A stretch of 64,000 nt of DNA, taken from positions 2,604,001 to 2,668,000 of the forward strand of contig NZ_AP024110.1 in assembly GCF_019703875.1 (NCBI RefSeq). The letters run 5' to 3'. A program made the position numbers and the translations under genes. Shown piece by piece: positions 26,712 through 34,667 of the stretch (position 1 is the first letter of the stretch; the number at the start of each line of letters is the position of its first letter). Below the pieces are notes generated by a model that saw nothing but the letters and a program-made list of their open reading frames with translations, did not search any database and had not been told where the DNA came from. Source of the DNA: Methyloradius palustris. Its GTDB lineage: Bacteria; Pseudomonadota; Gammaproteobacteria; Burkholderiales; Methylophilaceae.

Positions 26712-28862
26712 ATGCTTAAAGCAGTTCAGGCTATTAAAGAATCTACCCCAGAGAATGAAGTCCCTATTCAACCAGTCTCGCTCGACATCTGGGATAAGAA
26801 ATATCGCCTAAAAACCAAGCAAGGTAAGTTTATTGATGAAAACATTGACGACACCTATAGCCGTGTTGCTCGCGCATTGGCGGATGCAGAAGATACCGAG
26901 GCAAAGCGTACCCTCTGGTATGACAAATTTTTGTGGGCTTTACGTCGCGGCGCAATCCCCGCTGGCCGTATTACTTCAAATGCTGGCGCACAAGAACACA
27001 AGCCAGCCACCAGCACTATCAATTGCACTGTGTCTGGCATTGTTGAAGACAGCATGGATGACATTCTGGGCAAAGTACACGAAGCGGGCTTAACCCTAAA
27101 AGCGGGTTGTGGCATTGGCTATGAATTTTCTACATTGCGCCCTAAAGGTGCTTTTGTGGCAGGCGCTGGCGCTTACACCAGCGGCCCGCTGTCATTCATG
27201 GATATCTACGACAAGATGTGCTTCACCGTGTCATCTGCTGGTGGCCGCCGTGGTGCGCAAATGGCAACTTTTGATATTTCACATCCTGATGTCACTGACT
27301 TCATCAAGGCCAAGCGTGAGGCGGGTCGTTTACGTCAGTTCAACCTCTCATGCCTGATCACCAAAGAATTCATGGAAGCCGTCAAAGGTGATTCAGACTG
27401 GAAACTGGCTTTCCCTGTGACATCAAAAGAAGCCACGATTGATAACCTCAATCTGGAAGACGACACTCAAGTCGTTTGGCGCGAGTGGCCAGTAAAAGGC
27501 AAATACCTGACCCGCGAATCAGACGGCAAAGTAGCCTGCCGCGTTTACAAAACCATCCGCGCACAACGCCTGTGGGATGTCATCATGTCCAGCACCTATG
27601 ACTTTGCTGAGCCTGGCTTCATACTGATTGATCGCGTGAATGAAATGAACAACAACTGGTTCTGCGAAAACATCCGCGCGACCAACCCTTGTGGTGAACA
27701 GCCTTTACCGCCTTATGGTGCTTGCCTGCTAGGTTCAGTCAACCTGACCAAATTTGTGCGTCACCCATTTACCGATGATGCCTATTTTGACTGGGCTGAA
27801 TATCGCGAAGTGGTCGCTACGTTTACCCGCATGCTGGATAACGTGGTTGAAGTGAATGGCCTGCCACTGCAACAGCAACGTGACGAAATCGCCCGTAAAC
27901 GCCGCCACGGCATGGGTTACCTCGGTTTGGGCTCAACCCTCACCATGCTGAAAATGAAATATGGTGAAGATTCTTCACTTACTTTCACCGAAGAAGTCAC
28001 CAAGATCATGGCTGAAGTCGGCTGGGAAATCGGCGTGGAACTGGCTGCTGAAAAAGGCCCAGCACCGATTATGGATGAAGAGTTTGTAGTCACTGCCGAC
28101 ATGCTGGCTAAACGCCCAGAAATGGTCAAAGACGGCATTAAGCTCGGCGCTAAAGTAAAAGGCAAAGTACTCATGGGTAAATATAGCCGCTATATGCAGC
28201 AGTTCCCTGAAAGCCTACGCGAGAAAATCGCTGAGTCTGGTGTGCGCTTTACCCATCACAGCTCAATTGCGCCAACTGGCACCATTTCACTGTCACTGGC
28301 TAACAATGCCAGTAACGGGATTGAACCTTCATTCGCGCACCACTACGCACGTAACGTGATTCGCGAAGGCAAGAAATCAAAAGAAAAAGTCGATGTATTC
28401 TCATACGAGTTGCTGGCGTATCGCGAGTTGATTAACTCAAAAGCCATGCCGTTCTCTGATAAAACCGACGAACAATTGCCTGACTACTTCCTTGATTCAT
28501 CGACTATTCAGGCCAAAGCCCACGTGGATATTCAAGCTGCTGCGCAAAAATGGATTGATAGCTCAATCTCAAAAACCATCAACGTGCCAACAGACTATGA
28601 CTACGAAGATTTCAAGAACATCTACGTTTACGCCTATGAAAAAGGCCTGAAAGGTTGCACCACGTTCCGCTTTAATCCAGAAGCCTTCCAGGGCGTGTTA
28701 GTGACTGAAAAAGATCTAGAAAACACCGTGTATAAATTCACGCTGGAAGATGGCACCGAAGTTGAAGCCAAAGGCAATGAAGAGATTGAATACGATGGCG
28801 AAATGCACAGCGCTGCCAATCTTTACGATGCTTTAAAAGAAGGTTACTACGGTAAATTCTAA
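26712..28862 (+). CDS. nrdJa: Adenosylcobalamin-dependent (class II) ribonucleotide reductase, large part
   Basis: Reduces ribonucleotides to deoxyribonucleotides with a B12-generated thiyl radical, without oxygen or NrdB. The 716 residues hold the ten-stranded barrel: C105 in INCTVSG (redox pair), TLKAGCGIGYEFSTLRPKG, SSAGGRRGAQMATF, NPCGEQPLPPYGACLLGSVNL near 320-340 (radical cysteine in NPCGE), and IAPTGTISLSLANNASNGIEPSF near 520-545. No N-terminal ATP-cone is visible. The C-terminal redox tail is on the separate nrdJb product, as in Pseudomonas NrdJa/NrdJb. A GGAAGG ribosome site precedes the ATG. Confidence 0.93.
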   Translation: MLKAVQAIKESTPENEVPIQPVSLDIWDKKYRLKTKQGKFIDENIDDTYSRVARALADAEDTEAKRTLWYDKFLWALRRGAIPAGRITSNAGAQEHKPATSTINCTVSGIVEDSMDDILGKVHEAGLTLKAGCGIGYEFSTLRPKGAFVAGAGAYTSGPLSFMDIYDKMCFTVSSAGGRRGAQMATFDISHPDVTDFIKAKREAGRLRQFNLSCLITKEFMEAVKGDSDWKLAFPVTSKEATIDNLNLEDDTQVVWREWPVKGKYLTRESDGKVACRVYKTIRAQRLWDVIMSSTYDFAEPGFILIDRVNEMNNNWFCENIRATNPCGEQPLPPYGACLLGSVNLTKFVRHPFTDDAYFDWAEYREVVATFTRMLDNVVEVNGLPLQQQRDEIARKRRHGMGYLGLGSTLTMLKMKYGEDSSLTFTEEVTKIMAEVGWEIGVELAAEKGPAPIMDEEFVVTADMLAKRPEMVKDGIKLGAKVKGKVLMGKYSRYMQQFPESLREKIAESGVRFTHHSSIAPTGTISLSLANNASNGIEPSFAHHYARNVIREGKKSKEKVDVFSYELLAYRELINSKAMPFSDKTDEQLPDYFLDSSTIQAKAHVDIQAAAQKWIDSSISKTINVPTDYDYEDFKNIYVYAYEKGLKGCTTFRFNPEAFQGVLVTEKDLENTVYKFTLEDGTEVEAKGNEEIEYDGEMHSAANLYDALKEGYYGKF

Positions 28863-28886
28863 GCGACGTTTTTAAAACATTCTAGG

Positions 28887-28915
28887 AGAGCAACGGATTA
28901 ACAGTCCGTTGCTCT
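28887..28915 (+). promoter_or_regulatory. Intercistronic hairpin between nrdJa and nrdJb
   Basis: Perfect 11-bp inverted repeat AGAGCAACGGA (28887-28897) and TCCGTTGCTCT (28905-28915) with a 7-nt loop and no T-run after it. It could protect mRNA, or hold back part of the transcription to set the NrdJa:NrdJb ratio. The nrdJb ribosome site (AAGGAG) lies 6 nt beyond. Confidence 0.6.
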
Positions 28916-28933
28916 GACTCAAGGAGAAGCATC

Positions 28934-29632
28934 ATGGCAATTAAAATAGAAAAGAAAATCACTGGCTACAACGTCATCACTGAAGAAGACAAAGCCAAAA
29001 CTGCTGAAAACGAAAAAGCCCAAGCGCAGAAAATGGCTGAAATCGTGCAGTTCGGCGAGCCTTTAAGCCGTCCAGAAAAGCTGATCGGCAATACCTATAA
29101 AGTAAAAACACCAGTCACTGAGCATGCGCTCTACATCACCATCAATGATGTAGTCGTTAACCCAGGTACGCCACAAGAACACCGCCGCCCATTTGAAGTA
29201 TTCATCAACTCCAAAAATATGGAACACTTCCAGTGGATAGTCGCGCTTACCCGCGTGATGTCTGCCGTGTTCCGCAAAGGTGGCGACATTACTTTCTTGG
29301 TAGAAGAGCTACACAGCGTGTTTGACCCCAGCGGCGGCTACTTCAAAAAAGGTGGCAAATACATCCCTAGCTTGGTAGCTGAAATCGGCGAAGTATTAGA
29401 GCAACACCTGCAAGAAATTGGCATGCTCAAAAAAACCGAACCTGATGTACATCAGAAAAAACTGATCGACGAGAAACGCACCGAGTACATGGAAAAACAC
29501 TCCAACGAACCCATCAATGAAGAAGGCTACCCAAAAGGCGCCCAACTCTGCCCTAAATGCAGCACCAAAGCAGCGATTGTGATGGATGGTTGCCTGACTT
29601 GTTTGAATTGCGGCGAAAGTAAGTGTGGTTAA
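28934..29632 (+). CDS. nrdJb: Class II ribonucleotide reductase, C-terminal subunit (TSCPD/NrdJb)
   Basis: 232 residues matching the second half of split class II reductases: a TSCPD-type domain (HALYITINDVVVNPGTPQEHRRPFEVFINSKN, MSAVFRKGGDITFLVEELHSVFDPSGGY) and a C-terminal zinc-ribbon-like tail CPKC...CLTCLNCGESKCG, which also contains cysteines able to re-reduce the active site. Transcribed with nrdJa and followed by a strong terminator. In unsplit class II enzymes this region is fused to the catalytic chain. Confidence 0.9.
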   Translation: MAIKIEKKITGYNVITEEDKAKTAENEKAQAQKMAEIVQFGEPLSRPEKLIGNTYKVKTPVTEHALYITINDVVVNPGTPQEHRRPFEVFINSKNMEHFQWIVALTRVMSAVFRKGGDITFLVEELHSVFDPSGGYFKKGGKYIPSLVAEIGEVLEQHLQEIGMLKKTEPDVHQKKLIDEKRTEYMEKHSNEPINEEGYPKGAQLCPKCSTKAAIVMDGCLTCLNCGESKCG

Positions 29633-29637
29633 AAGAC

Positions 29638-29660
29638 AAAGGGGCTTCGGCCCCTTTTTT
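29638..29660 (+). terminator. Terminator after nrdJb
   Basis: GGGGC-TTCG-GCCCC stem with a UUCG tetraloop followed by six T. It ends 2 bp before the first transposon-like left end. Confidence 0.92.
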
Positions 29661-29662
29661 GT

Positions 29663-29829
29663 TGTTACTGACACTCAATGCTGCAACTAAGACGCGAAAT
29701 GCTGCAATCTTGTACAGTAAATGCTGCAACTAAATAGGAAACCCGCTAAATGCGGGTTTTTTATGTGCGGTTGAGGGGTTTACTACCCAGATTTGGATTT
29801 AGGCTTTGGAAATGAATGGCCTATGAATT
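29663..29829 (+). mobile_element. Transposon left-end-like sequence L1
   Basis: Starts TGTTACTGACA and carries three copies of AATGCTGCAA at 29677, 29698 and 29720 (spacing 21 and 22 bp), then a rho-independent terminator (AACCCGC/GCGGGTT plus T-run, 29738-29762) and about 65 bp of unique sequence. The first 24 bases match the right end (29663-29686 versus the complement of 58878-58901) at 17 of 24 positions. The array resembles the spaced transposase-binding sites of Tn7/Tn5053-type ends. Confidence 0.7.
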
Positions 29830-30000
29830 TGTAACTGACACCATAAGCAGCGATTAAGTCAGCATAACCCGCGATCTTATACAGCATAAGCAGCGACTAA
29901 ATAACAAACCCGCTAAATGCGGGTTTTTTTTATGTGTGGTTGAGGTGTTGCTATTCCCAAGATTTCAATTTGGGCCTTGTGAAATGAATTACCAATAAGG
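29830..30000 (+). mobile_element. Transposon left-end-like sequence L2, tandem diverged copy of L1
   Basis: Starts TGTAACTGACA. It has CATAAGCAGCGA at 29842 and 29885 and a degenerate copy CATAACCCGCGA at 29863 (spacing 21 and 22 bp, the same as L1), then the same AACCCGC/GCGGGTT terminator and related downstream sequence, so the two units are homologous over about 167 bp. The first 24 bases match the complement of 58878-58901 at 19 of 24 positions without gaps. Confidence 0.75.
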
Positions 30001-30001
30001 C

Positions 30002-30265
30002 TTACAACAATTCTTTCGAGAACTTGAAGTGTAGTGCTGCTTTGTCAGGAACATCTACATGCTCCCCAGTCTTGGGGTTACGACCTGTTCTGGCAGGTAG
30101 AATACGGCGAGAGAAGCTACCGAAGCCACGAATCTCGGTTCGGTTACCTGTGATTAAACTGTCACCTATGCTGTCGAGAATATGTTCAACACAGCTTTTG
30201 ATATCAGCTAGTGTTAGCTTTGGAAACTTAGTTGAGAGTTGGATGATGAGTTCAGATCTAGTCAT
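30002..30265 (-). CDS. IHF/HU-family DNA-binding protein (IHF-beta-like paralogue)
   Basis: 87 residues: MTRSELIIQLSTKFPKLT opening, GSFSRRILPARTGRNPKTGE beta-arm with the intercalating Pro region, and a short C-terminus. It is closest to IHF beta (EIRGFGSFS and RTGRNPKTGE) but divergent, and it stops about 7 residues earlier. The canonical ihfB usually lies next to rpsA, so this is probably an accessory paralogue. It sits just inside the transposon-like left ends; IHF-type bending proteins often act at transposon ends, though a link here is inference. Confidence 0.85.
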   Translation of the reverse strand: MTRSELIIQLSTKFPKLTLADIKSCVEHILDSIGDSLITGNRTEIRGFGSFSRRILPARTGRNPKTGEHVDVPDKAALHFKFSKELL

Positions 30266-30602
30266 CTAGAAAGCTTAAGATAAATAAGCTTTTCTGGTCA
30301 ATACGGAGATAGTCTTACATTCTTCAGGTATGGCCGCTTTCGGCCAATAGCGGCAATTTGATCTCTCAAAACTACTACTGATTTCCATACTGTTAGAGCC
30401 TAACAAACCCAATCTACATTGCTATCTTCACCTAACTATCGCCCACCTAATTATCCTAAAGATTTCAATCTCCCAACCCGTTAAAGATATCATGCTTCTA
30501 GAGTGTTTATGAGCAATGACGTTCCAAATTAGTACCTAAAAAAGAATATACATATCAATAGAGAAACAAGACTCACGTGTCAACTATTGAACCCATAGAA
30601 AA
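30266..30602. other. Gene-free stretch with a conserved hairpin (copy A)
   Basis: No ORF is supported. At 30323-30362 there is a hairpin with stem GCCGCT/AGCGGC and core GCTTTCGGCCAATAGC (30336-30351). The same core occurs inverted at 50677-50692. The rest is AT-rich and presumably holds divergent promoters for the IHF-like gene and the diguanylate cyclase. Confidence 0.6.
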
Positions 30603-32072
30603 ATGAAATCGTTGGAACAAATACCGCGCCCAACTCTGCTGAGTTATATCCTTTTACCGCTGGCTTATTGCTTGAGCGCAAAAGTAAGCCTTGCATTGGC
30701 TACTTCGCAGGAGGGAGTGACGATCCTGTGGTTGCCAAATGCTTTTACCTTGGCAACTCTGCTTTACTACCGCGGTCAGCGATATTGGTTTTTTATGCTA
30801 CTGGTCATGTTGTCTGAAGTAGCAGGCGACTCCCCACGATTTGAATGGCATGAATCCATCATGTTAGGAATTGCTAATATTATTGAAGTCACAATTGCGT
30901 ACTTGATTATGCGTGAAAGTGGCGTCTCAAGAAAATTAAATGATTTACGTGATGTTGTTCAATTTTCTGTCGCAGGCCCCTTAATTGGATCTCTTTTTGG
31001 CGGATTAACTGGTGCGGCAATCATTAAGTCTTTTAGTGCAAATGCAGACAATTATTTATCCATTGTGCAAGTGTGGTGGTTAGGAGATGCACTTGGATTA
31101 ATGATCCTAACGCCTATGTTGCTAGCTTTCTTATATCCGAAGAAGCAAACATTTCAGCCTTTTCAGAGCGTTGATTTGTTAGTCTGTGTCATTACGGCAG
31201 GCTTGGCTGGATTGGTTTTCTCGGCCAGCAATGCAGAAATAGGAGGCGTTTTTCTTACCCCGACGCTTCTACTGCCTTCAATGTTGTATCTGGCTGCTCG
31301 CACGAATTTGAAATGGACAGCTATCGGTATATGTATTCTTTCATTCTCCCTTACTCTATTGATTTCACATGGAGAAAAACCATTTGGGGATTTGCCCATG
31401 ACCCTTACTATCTTGCATGGGCAAGAGTTCATTTTTACCCTTAGCATCGCCAGTATGGGACTTGCCACCTTGATGTCTCATATTCGTGATCATAAGCATC
31501 ATCTGGAGACTCGGGTAGCAGAGCGAACCGAAGAACTAAAGATCGCAAATCGTCAGCTTGAAGAACTAAGTACTACTGATGGCCTCACAGGAATCGCCAA
31601 TCGTCGTCGTTTTGATGAGGAATTACAAAGTGAATGGTCACGTGCAGTGCGATCTTCTCAACCACTATCTCTAGCAATCATTGATATAGATTGGTTCAAG
31701 AACTATAACGATCATTATGGTCATCAAGAGGGGGATGAGTGTTTACGTAAGGTGGCTGGTATTCTGGCTTCTGTTATATCCCGTGGTGGTGATTTTCTGG
31801 CACGCTATGGTGGAGAGGAGTTCGTTTTCATTGCTCCAGACACAGATGTCGACCATGCGGCCGCCATCGCTCACAAAATTTGTGATGCATTTCAAGCCGC
31901 TGGATTACCCCATGAATTATCTAACTATGGATACGTCACCGTCAGTATTGGTGTTGCGTCTATGATCCCTCAGCAGGCAAGCAAACCATATACATTAGTG
32001 AAAGCCGCTGACAAGGCGTTATACCTCGCTAAAGGACAAGGACGCAATCAAGCTGTATATGCTGAGATATGA
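30603..32072 (+). CDS. MASE1-domain diguanylate cyclase
   Basis: 489 residues: an N-terminal MASE1 membrane sensor of about eight helices (10-300; LPNAFTLATLLYYRG and VWWLGDALGLMILTPMLLAF are typical), a short coiled coil (VAERTEELKIANRQLEEL), and a GGDEF domain with intact active site GGEEF (403-407). The inhibitory RxxD site (R394-D397) lies five residues before it. It should make c-di-GMP from GTP at the inner membrane with product inhibition. Convergent with the che genes. Confidence 0.93.
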   Translation: MKSLEQIPRPTLLSYILLPLAYCLSAKVSLALATSQEGVTILWLPNAFTLATLLYYRGQRYWFFMLLVMLSEVAGDSPRFEWHESIMLGIANIIEVTIAYLIMRESGVSRKLNDLRDVVQFSVAGPLIGSLFGGLTGAAIIKSFSANADNYLSIVQVWWLGDALGLMILTPMLLAFLYPKKQTFQPFQSVDLLVCVITAGLAGLVFSASNAEIGGVFLTPTLLLPSMLYLAARTNLKWTAIGICILSFSLTLLISHGEKPFGDLPMTLTILHGQEFIFTLSIASMGLATLMSHIRDHKHHLETRVAERTEELKIANRQLEELSTTDGLTGIANRRRFDEELQSEWSRAVRSSQPLSLAIIDIDWFKNYNDHYGHQEGDECLRKVAGILASVISRGGDFLARYGGEEFVFIAPDTDVDHAAAIAHKICDAFQAAGLPHELSNYGYVTVSIGVASMIPQQASKPYTLVKAADKALYLAKGQGRNQAVYAEI

Positions 32073-32149
32073 CCTTTAATCTCCCCCTGATCCTTTTCAA
32101 CCACCCATGATCATGACGCACTATCCGATCAAATCCATCATTAGCAGCC

Positions 32150-33220
32150 TCACATTCTTCCATACCCGATAATCTCGCGAGGAATTTGACTCAGTGCAAT
32201 TTCGCGTTGCACTGCACCTAGTTTAAAAGCCTCTTTCGGCATACCGTAGACAACACAGCTATCTTCATCTTGCCCTAAAGTGGTAGCGCCAGCTTCTAAC
32301 ATTTCTTTTAAACCTTGCGCGCCATCATCACCCATACCCGTCATGATGATACCCAGTGCATTTTTTCCTGCACTCTGCGCAACGGAACGAAAAAGTACAT
32401 TTACTGAGGGTTTATGGCGGCTCACCAATGGCCCATCGACAACATCAACATGATATTGCGCACCGCTGCGTTTTAGGAGCATATGCTTTCCACCTGGGGC
32501 AATCAGCGCCCGACCTGGCATCACGCGATCACCTGTAACGGCCTCTTTTACTTCAATCTCACAGAGTTGATTCAAACGCGCGGCAAATGCGGCAGTAAAG
32601 CTTTCTGGCATATGCTGCACAATGACAATACCAGGCGAAACTCTGGGTAAGGCTGTCAACACTCGCTCCAACGCCTGTGTGCCACCAGTAGATGTGCCAA
32701 TTGCAACGATACGGTCCGTCGTTTGCGCCATTGCATGACTATGTGCTGGCAAAATAGCATCGGCACTGAGTTTCGGAGCAACTTTGACTGGGTTATCAGC
32801 CGACATAATACGTTTGAGATTAGCTTTTGCTGCCACTTTAACCACTTGTACTATGTCTTCAGAATCATCTTTAATAAAATCCTTAAGTCCTATCTTGGGT
32901 TTGGTGATAATGCTAACAGCACCAGCAGCAAGGGCTTGCATGGTAGTTTCTGCCCCTTTCTCCGTTAAAGTAGAACAGATAATGACTGGCGTTGGGCGTT
33001 GCGACATGAGTTTTTTTAGAAAAGTAATGCCATCCATACGCGGCATTTCCACATCCAGTACGATCACATCTGGCCATTCCTTTTTCATCTTTTCCATTGC
33101 AAATAGCGGGTCAACCGCCGCACCTATGACTTCAATGTCTGGAGATTGGTTTAATTTTTCTGTTAATACCTGACGTACTACAGCCGAGTCATCAACAATC
33201 AACACTTTTATTTTTTTCAA
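32150..33220 (-). CDS. cheB: Chemotaxis protein-glutamate methylesterase/glutaminase
   Basis: 356 residues: receiver domain with phospho-acceptor D56 (VIVLDVEMPRMDG), linker, and the methylesterase domain with catalytic Ser-His-Asp at S177 (IGTSTGG), H203 (VQHMPESF) and D299 (GMGDDG). Removes methyl groups from receptors when phosphorylated by CheA. Last gene of the che cluster, directly after cheD and cheR. Confidence 0.97.
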   Translation of the reverse strand: MKKIKVLIVDDSAVVRQVLTEKLNQSPDIEVIGAAVDPLFAMEKMKKEWPDVIVLDVEMPRMDGITFLKKLMSQRPTPVIICSTLTEKGAETTMQALAAGAVSIITKPKIGLKDFIKDDSEDIVQVVKVAAKANLKRIMSADNPVKVAPKLSADAILPAHSHAMAQTTDRIVAIGTSTGGTQALERVLTALPRVSPGIVIVQHMPESFTAAFAARLNQLCEIEVKEAVTGDRVMPGRALIAPGGKHMLLKRSGAQYHVDVVDGPLVSRHKPSVNVLFRSVAQSAGKNALGIIMTGMGDDGAQGLKEMLEAGATTLGQDEDSCVVYGMPKEAFKLGAVQREIALSQIPREIIGYGRM

Positions 33221-33253
33221 TCTGCCTCTCCAATTAGCTGCTTTCTAATGCGC

Positions 33254-33805
33254 TTATTCTTGATGAACAACGGCTTTTTTCTTTTTAAGAGGTTTAGTTT
33301 CTTCTATCTGTGGCAAATGATGGTGCCTGACCCACACATGACCGCTCCACACATCAAAAATAATATATCGGTGGCCACTACCACCCACATGCTCTGCCTG
33401 ACTATTAAACCCATATTTTTTTAACTGGGCGCGTACTGCCTCTATATTCTTCAACCCGATATCAATGCCTTTTCTTTTATTCTGACTAGGGAACATATCA
33501 CCACCGCCAAATAATTTAACCTGATATTGCTTCGGGTTAGTATCTGCCTGCTTCATTTCTGCTAATAACAATTCCATTGCTTCATCCGCGTACATACCAT
33601 TAGTCGGCATATCTGGAGGCTGAATTTTGTTAGCGGGACGCTCTGGCAGCATGATGTGGCTCATGCCCCCTAACAGTCGCTGTGGATGCCAAAAAGTCAT
33701 GGAAACGCATGAACCCAATATCGTCCGCATGCGGGTCTCTTTATCGCCGAAATAATACTCACCAGGCCGGATAAACACCTCTAATACATGTTTGGGTTTA
33801 GGCAT
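33254..33805 (-). CDS. cheD: Chemoreceptor glutamine deamidase CheD
   Basis: 183 residues with the CheD active site: C33 in TILGSCVSMTFW and H50 in MSHIMLP. CheD deamidates receptor glutamines and can interact with CheC-like phosphatases. Placed between cheR and cheB, completing the adaptation enzymes. Confidence 0.94.
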   Translation of the reverse strand: MPKPKHVLEVFIRPGEYYFGDKETRMRTILGSCVSMTFWHPQRLLGGMSHIMLPERPANKIQPPDMPTNGMYADEAMELLLAEMKQADTNPKQYQVKLFGGGDMFPSQNKRKGIDIGLKNIEAVRAQLKKYGFNSQAEHVGGSGHRYIIFDVWSGHVWVRHHHLPQIEETKPLKKKKAVVHQE

Positions 33806-33832
33806 AGAATAGTTTAGCCGTCCAATGACTCA

Positions 33833-34645
33833 TTAATCTTGGGGCTTACGGTAAATAGAGGGCAGGATGGCTTCATAAGCACTACTGACCCCATTCAAGC
33901 TTTCTGAATGGCTAATGATGAAGTAACCACCAGGCCGCAATAATGACAACATTTGCTGAGTAATTTGTCGCTTGGTTTCAATATCAAAATAAATCATGAC
34001 ATTACGTAAAAAGATCACATCAAACTCACCAAGTGCTGGGTAAGGCTTGGTCAGGTTAATCGATGTAAACGCAACTTTCTGACGCAACTCTTTTACGATA
34101 AGTAGCTTATCCGCATGGTCGCCAGTACCTTTCAAGCAATACTTGGTTAAGTAATGGCGTGGGATTTCTTCAGCACGCGAAATTGGATAATAGCCTGCAC
34201 GTGCTTGCTCAAGCACGCGCGTACTAATGTCTGATGCTACAACCTCCCAGGGTTCAGTCTGGAGATATTCAGCCAGCAACATGGCAATGGTATAAGGCTC
34301 TTCACCACTGGAGCTAGCTGCACTCCATACCCTGAAATTACGGCCCTTAGTACGTTTAGGTAATATATGATTACGCATAAAATCAAAATGCTTAGGCTCA
34401 CGAAAAAAGTGTGTTTCGTTAGTAGTCAGCAGATCAATGGCTATTTGCCGCTCTTCAGCGTGCTTGGGATTGGTAATGAGGCTGTAATAATCAGTATAGG
34501 TTTTAAGCCCTTGGCTACGTAACCGCTTTGCCAGTCGACCACTCACTAATGGCTGCTTGCTGTCTGCCAAGCTAATGCCAGCATGTTCATAAATAAACGA
34601 TTTGAACAAGCTAAACTCTTTATTACTAATGGGTGTTAATTCCAT
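33833..34645 (-). CDS. cheR: Chemotaxis protein methyltransferase
   Basis: 270 residues: an N-terminal all-helical CheR domain and a SAM-binding domain with VWSAASSSGEEPYTIAML (about 109-126) and DVIFLRNVMIYFD. Adds methyl groups from SAM to receptor glutamates. No beta-subdomain insertion indicating binding to a pentapeptide tether can be judged by eye. Confidence 0.96.
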   Translation of the reverse strand: MELTPISNKEFSLFKSFIYEHAGISLADSKQPLVSGRLAKRLRSQGLKTYTDYYSLITNPKHAEERQIAIDLLTTNETHFFREPKHFDFMRNHILPKRTKGRNFRVWSAASSSGEEPYTIAMLLAEYLQTEPWEVVASDISTRVLEQARAGYYPISRAEEIPRHYLTKYCLKGTGDHADKLLIVKELRQKVAFTSINLTKPYPALGEFDVIFLRNVMIYFDIETKRQITQQMLSLLRPGGYFIISHSESLNGVSSAYEAILPSIYRKPQD

Positions 34646-34667
34646 CGGTTAATCCCTATTAAAAAAA

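Noticed and set aside
29663..29900. CRISPR array
   Set aside because: The repeats are ~12 bp at 21-22 bp spacing, only three per unit, with no cas genes; they fit transposase-binding sites better.
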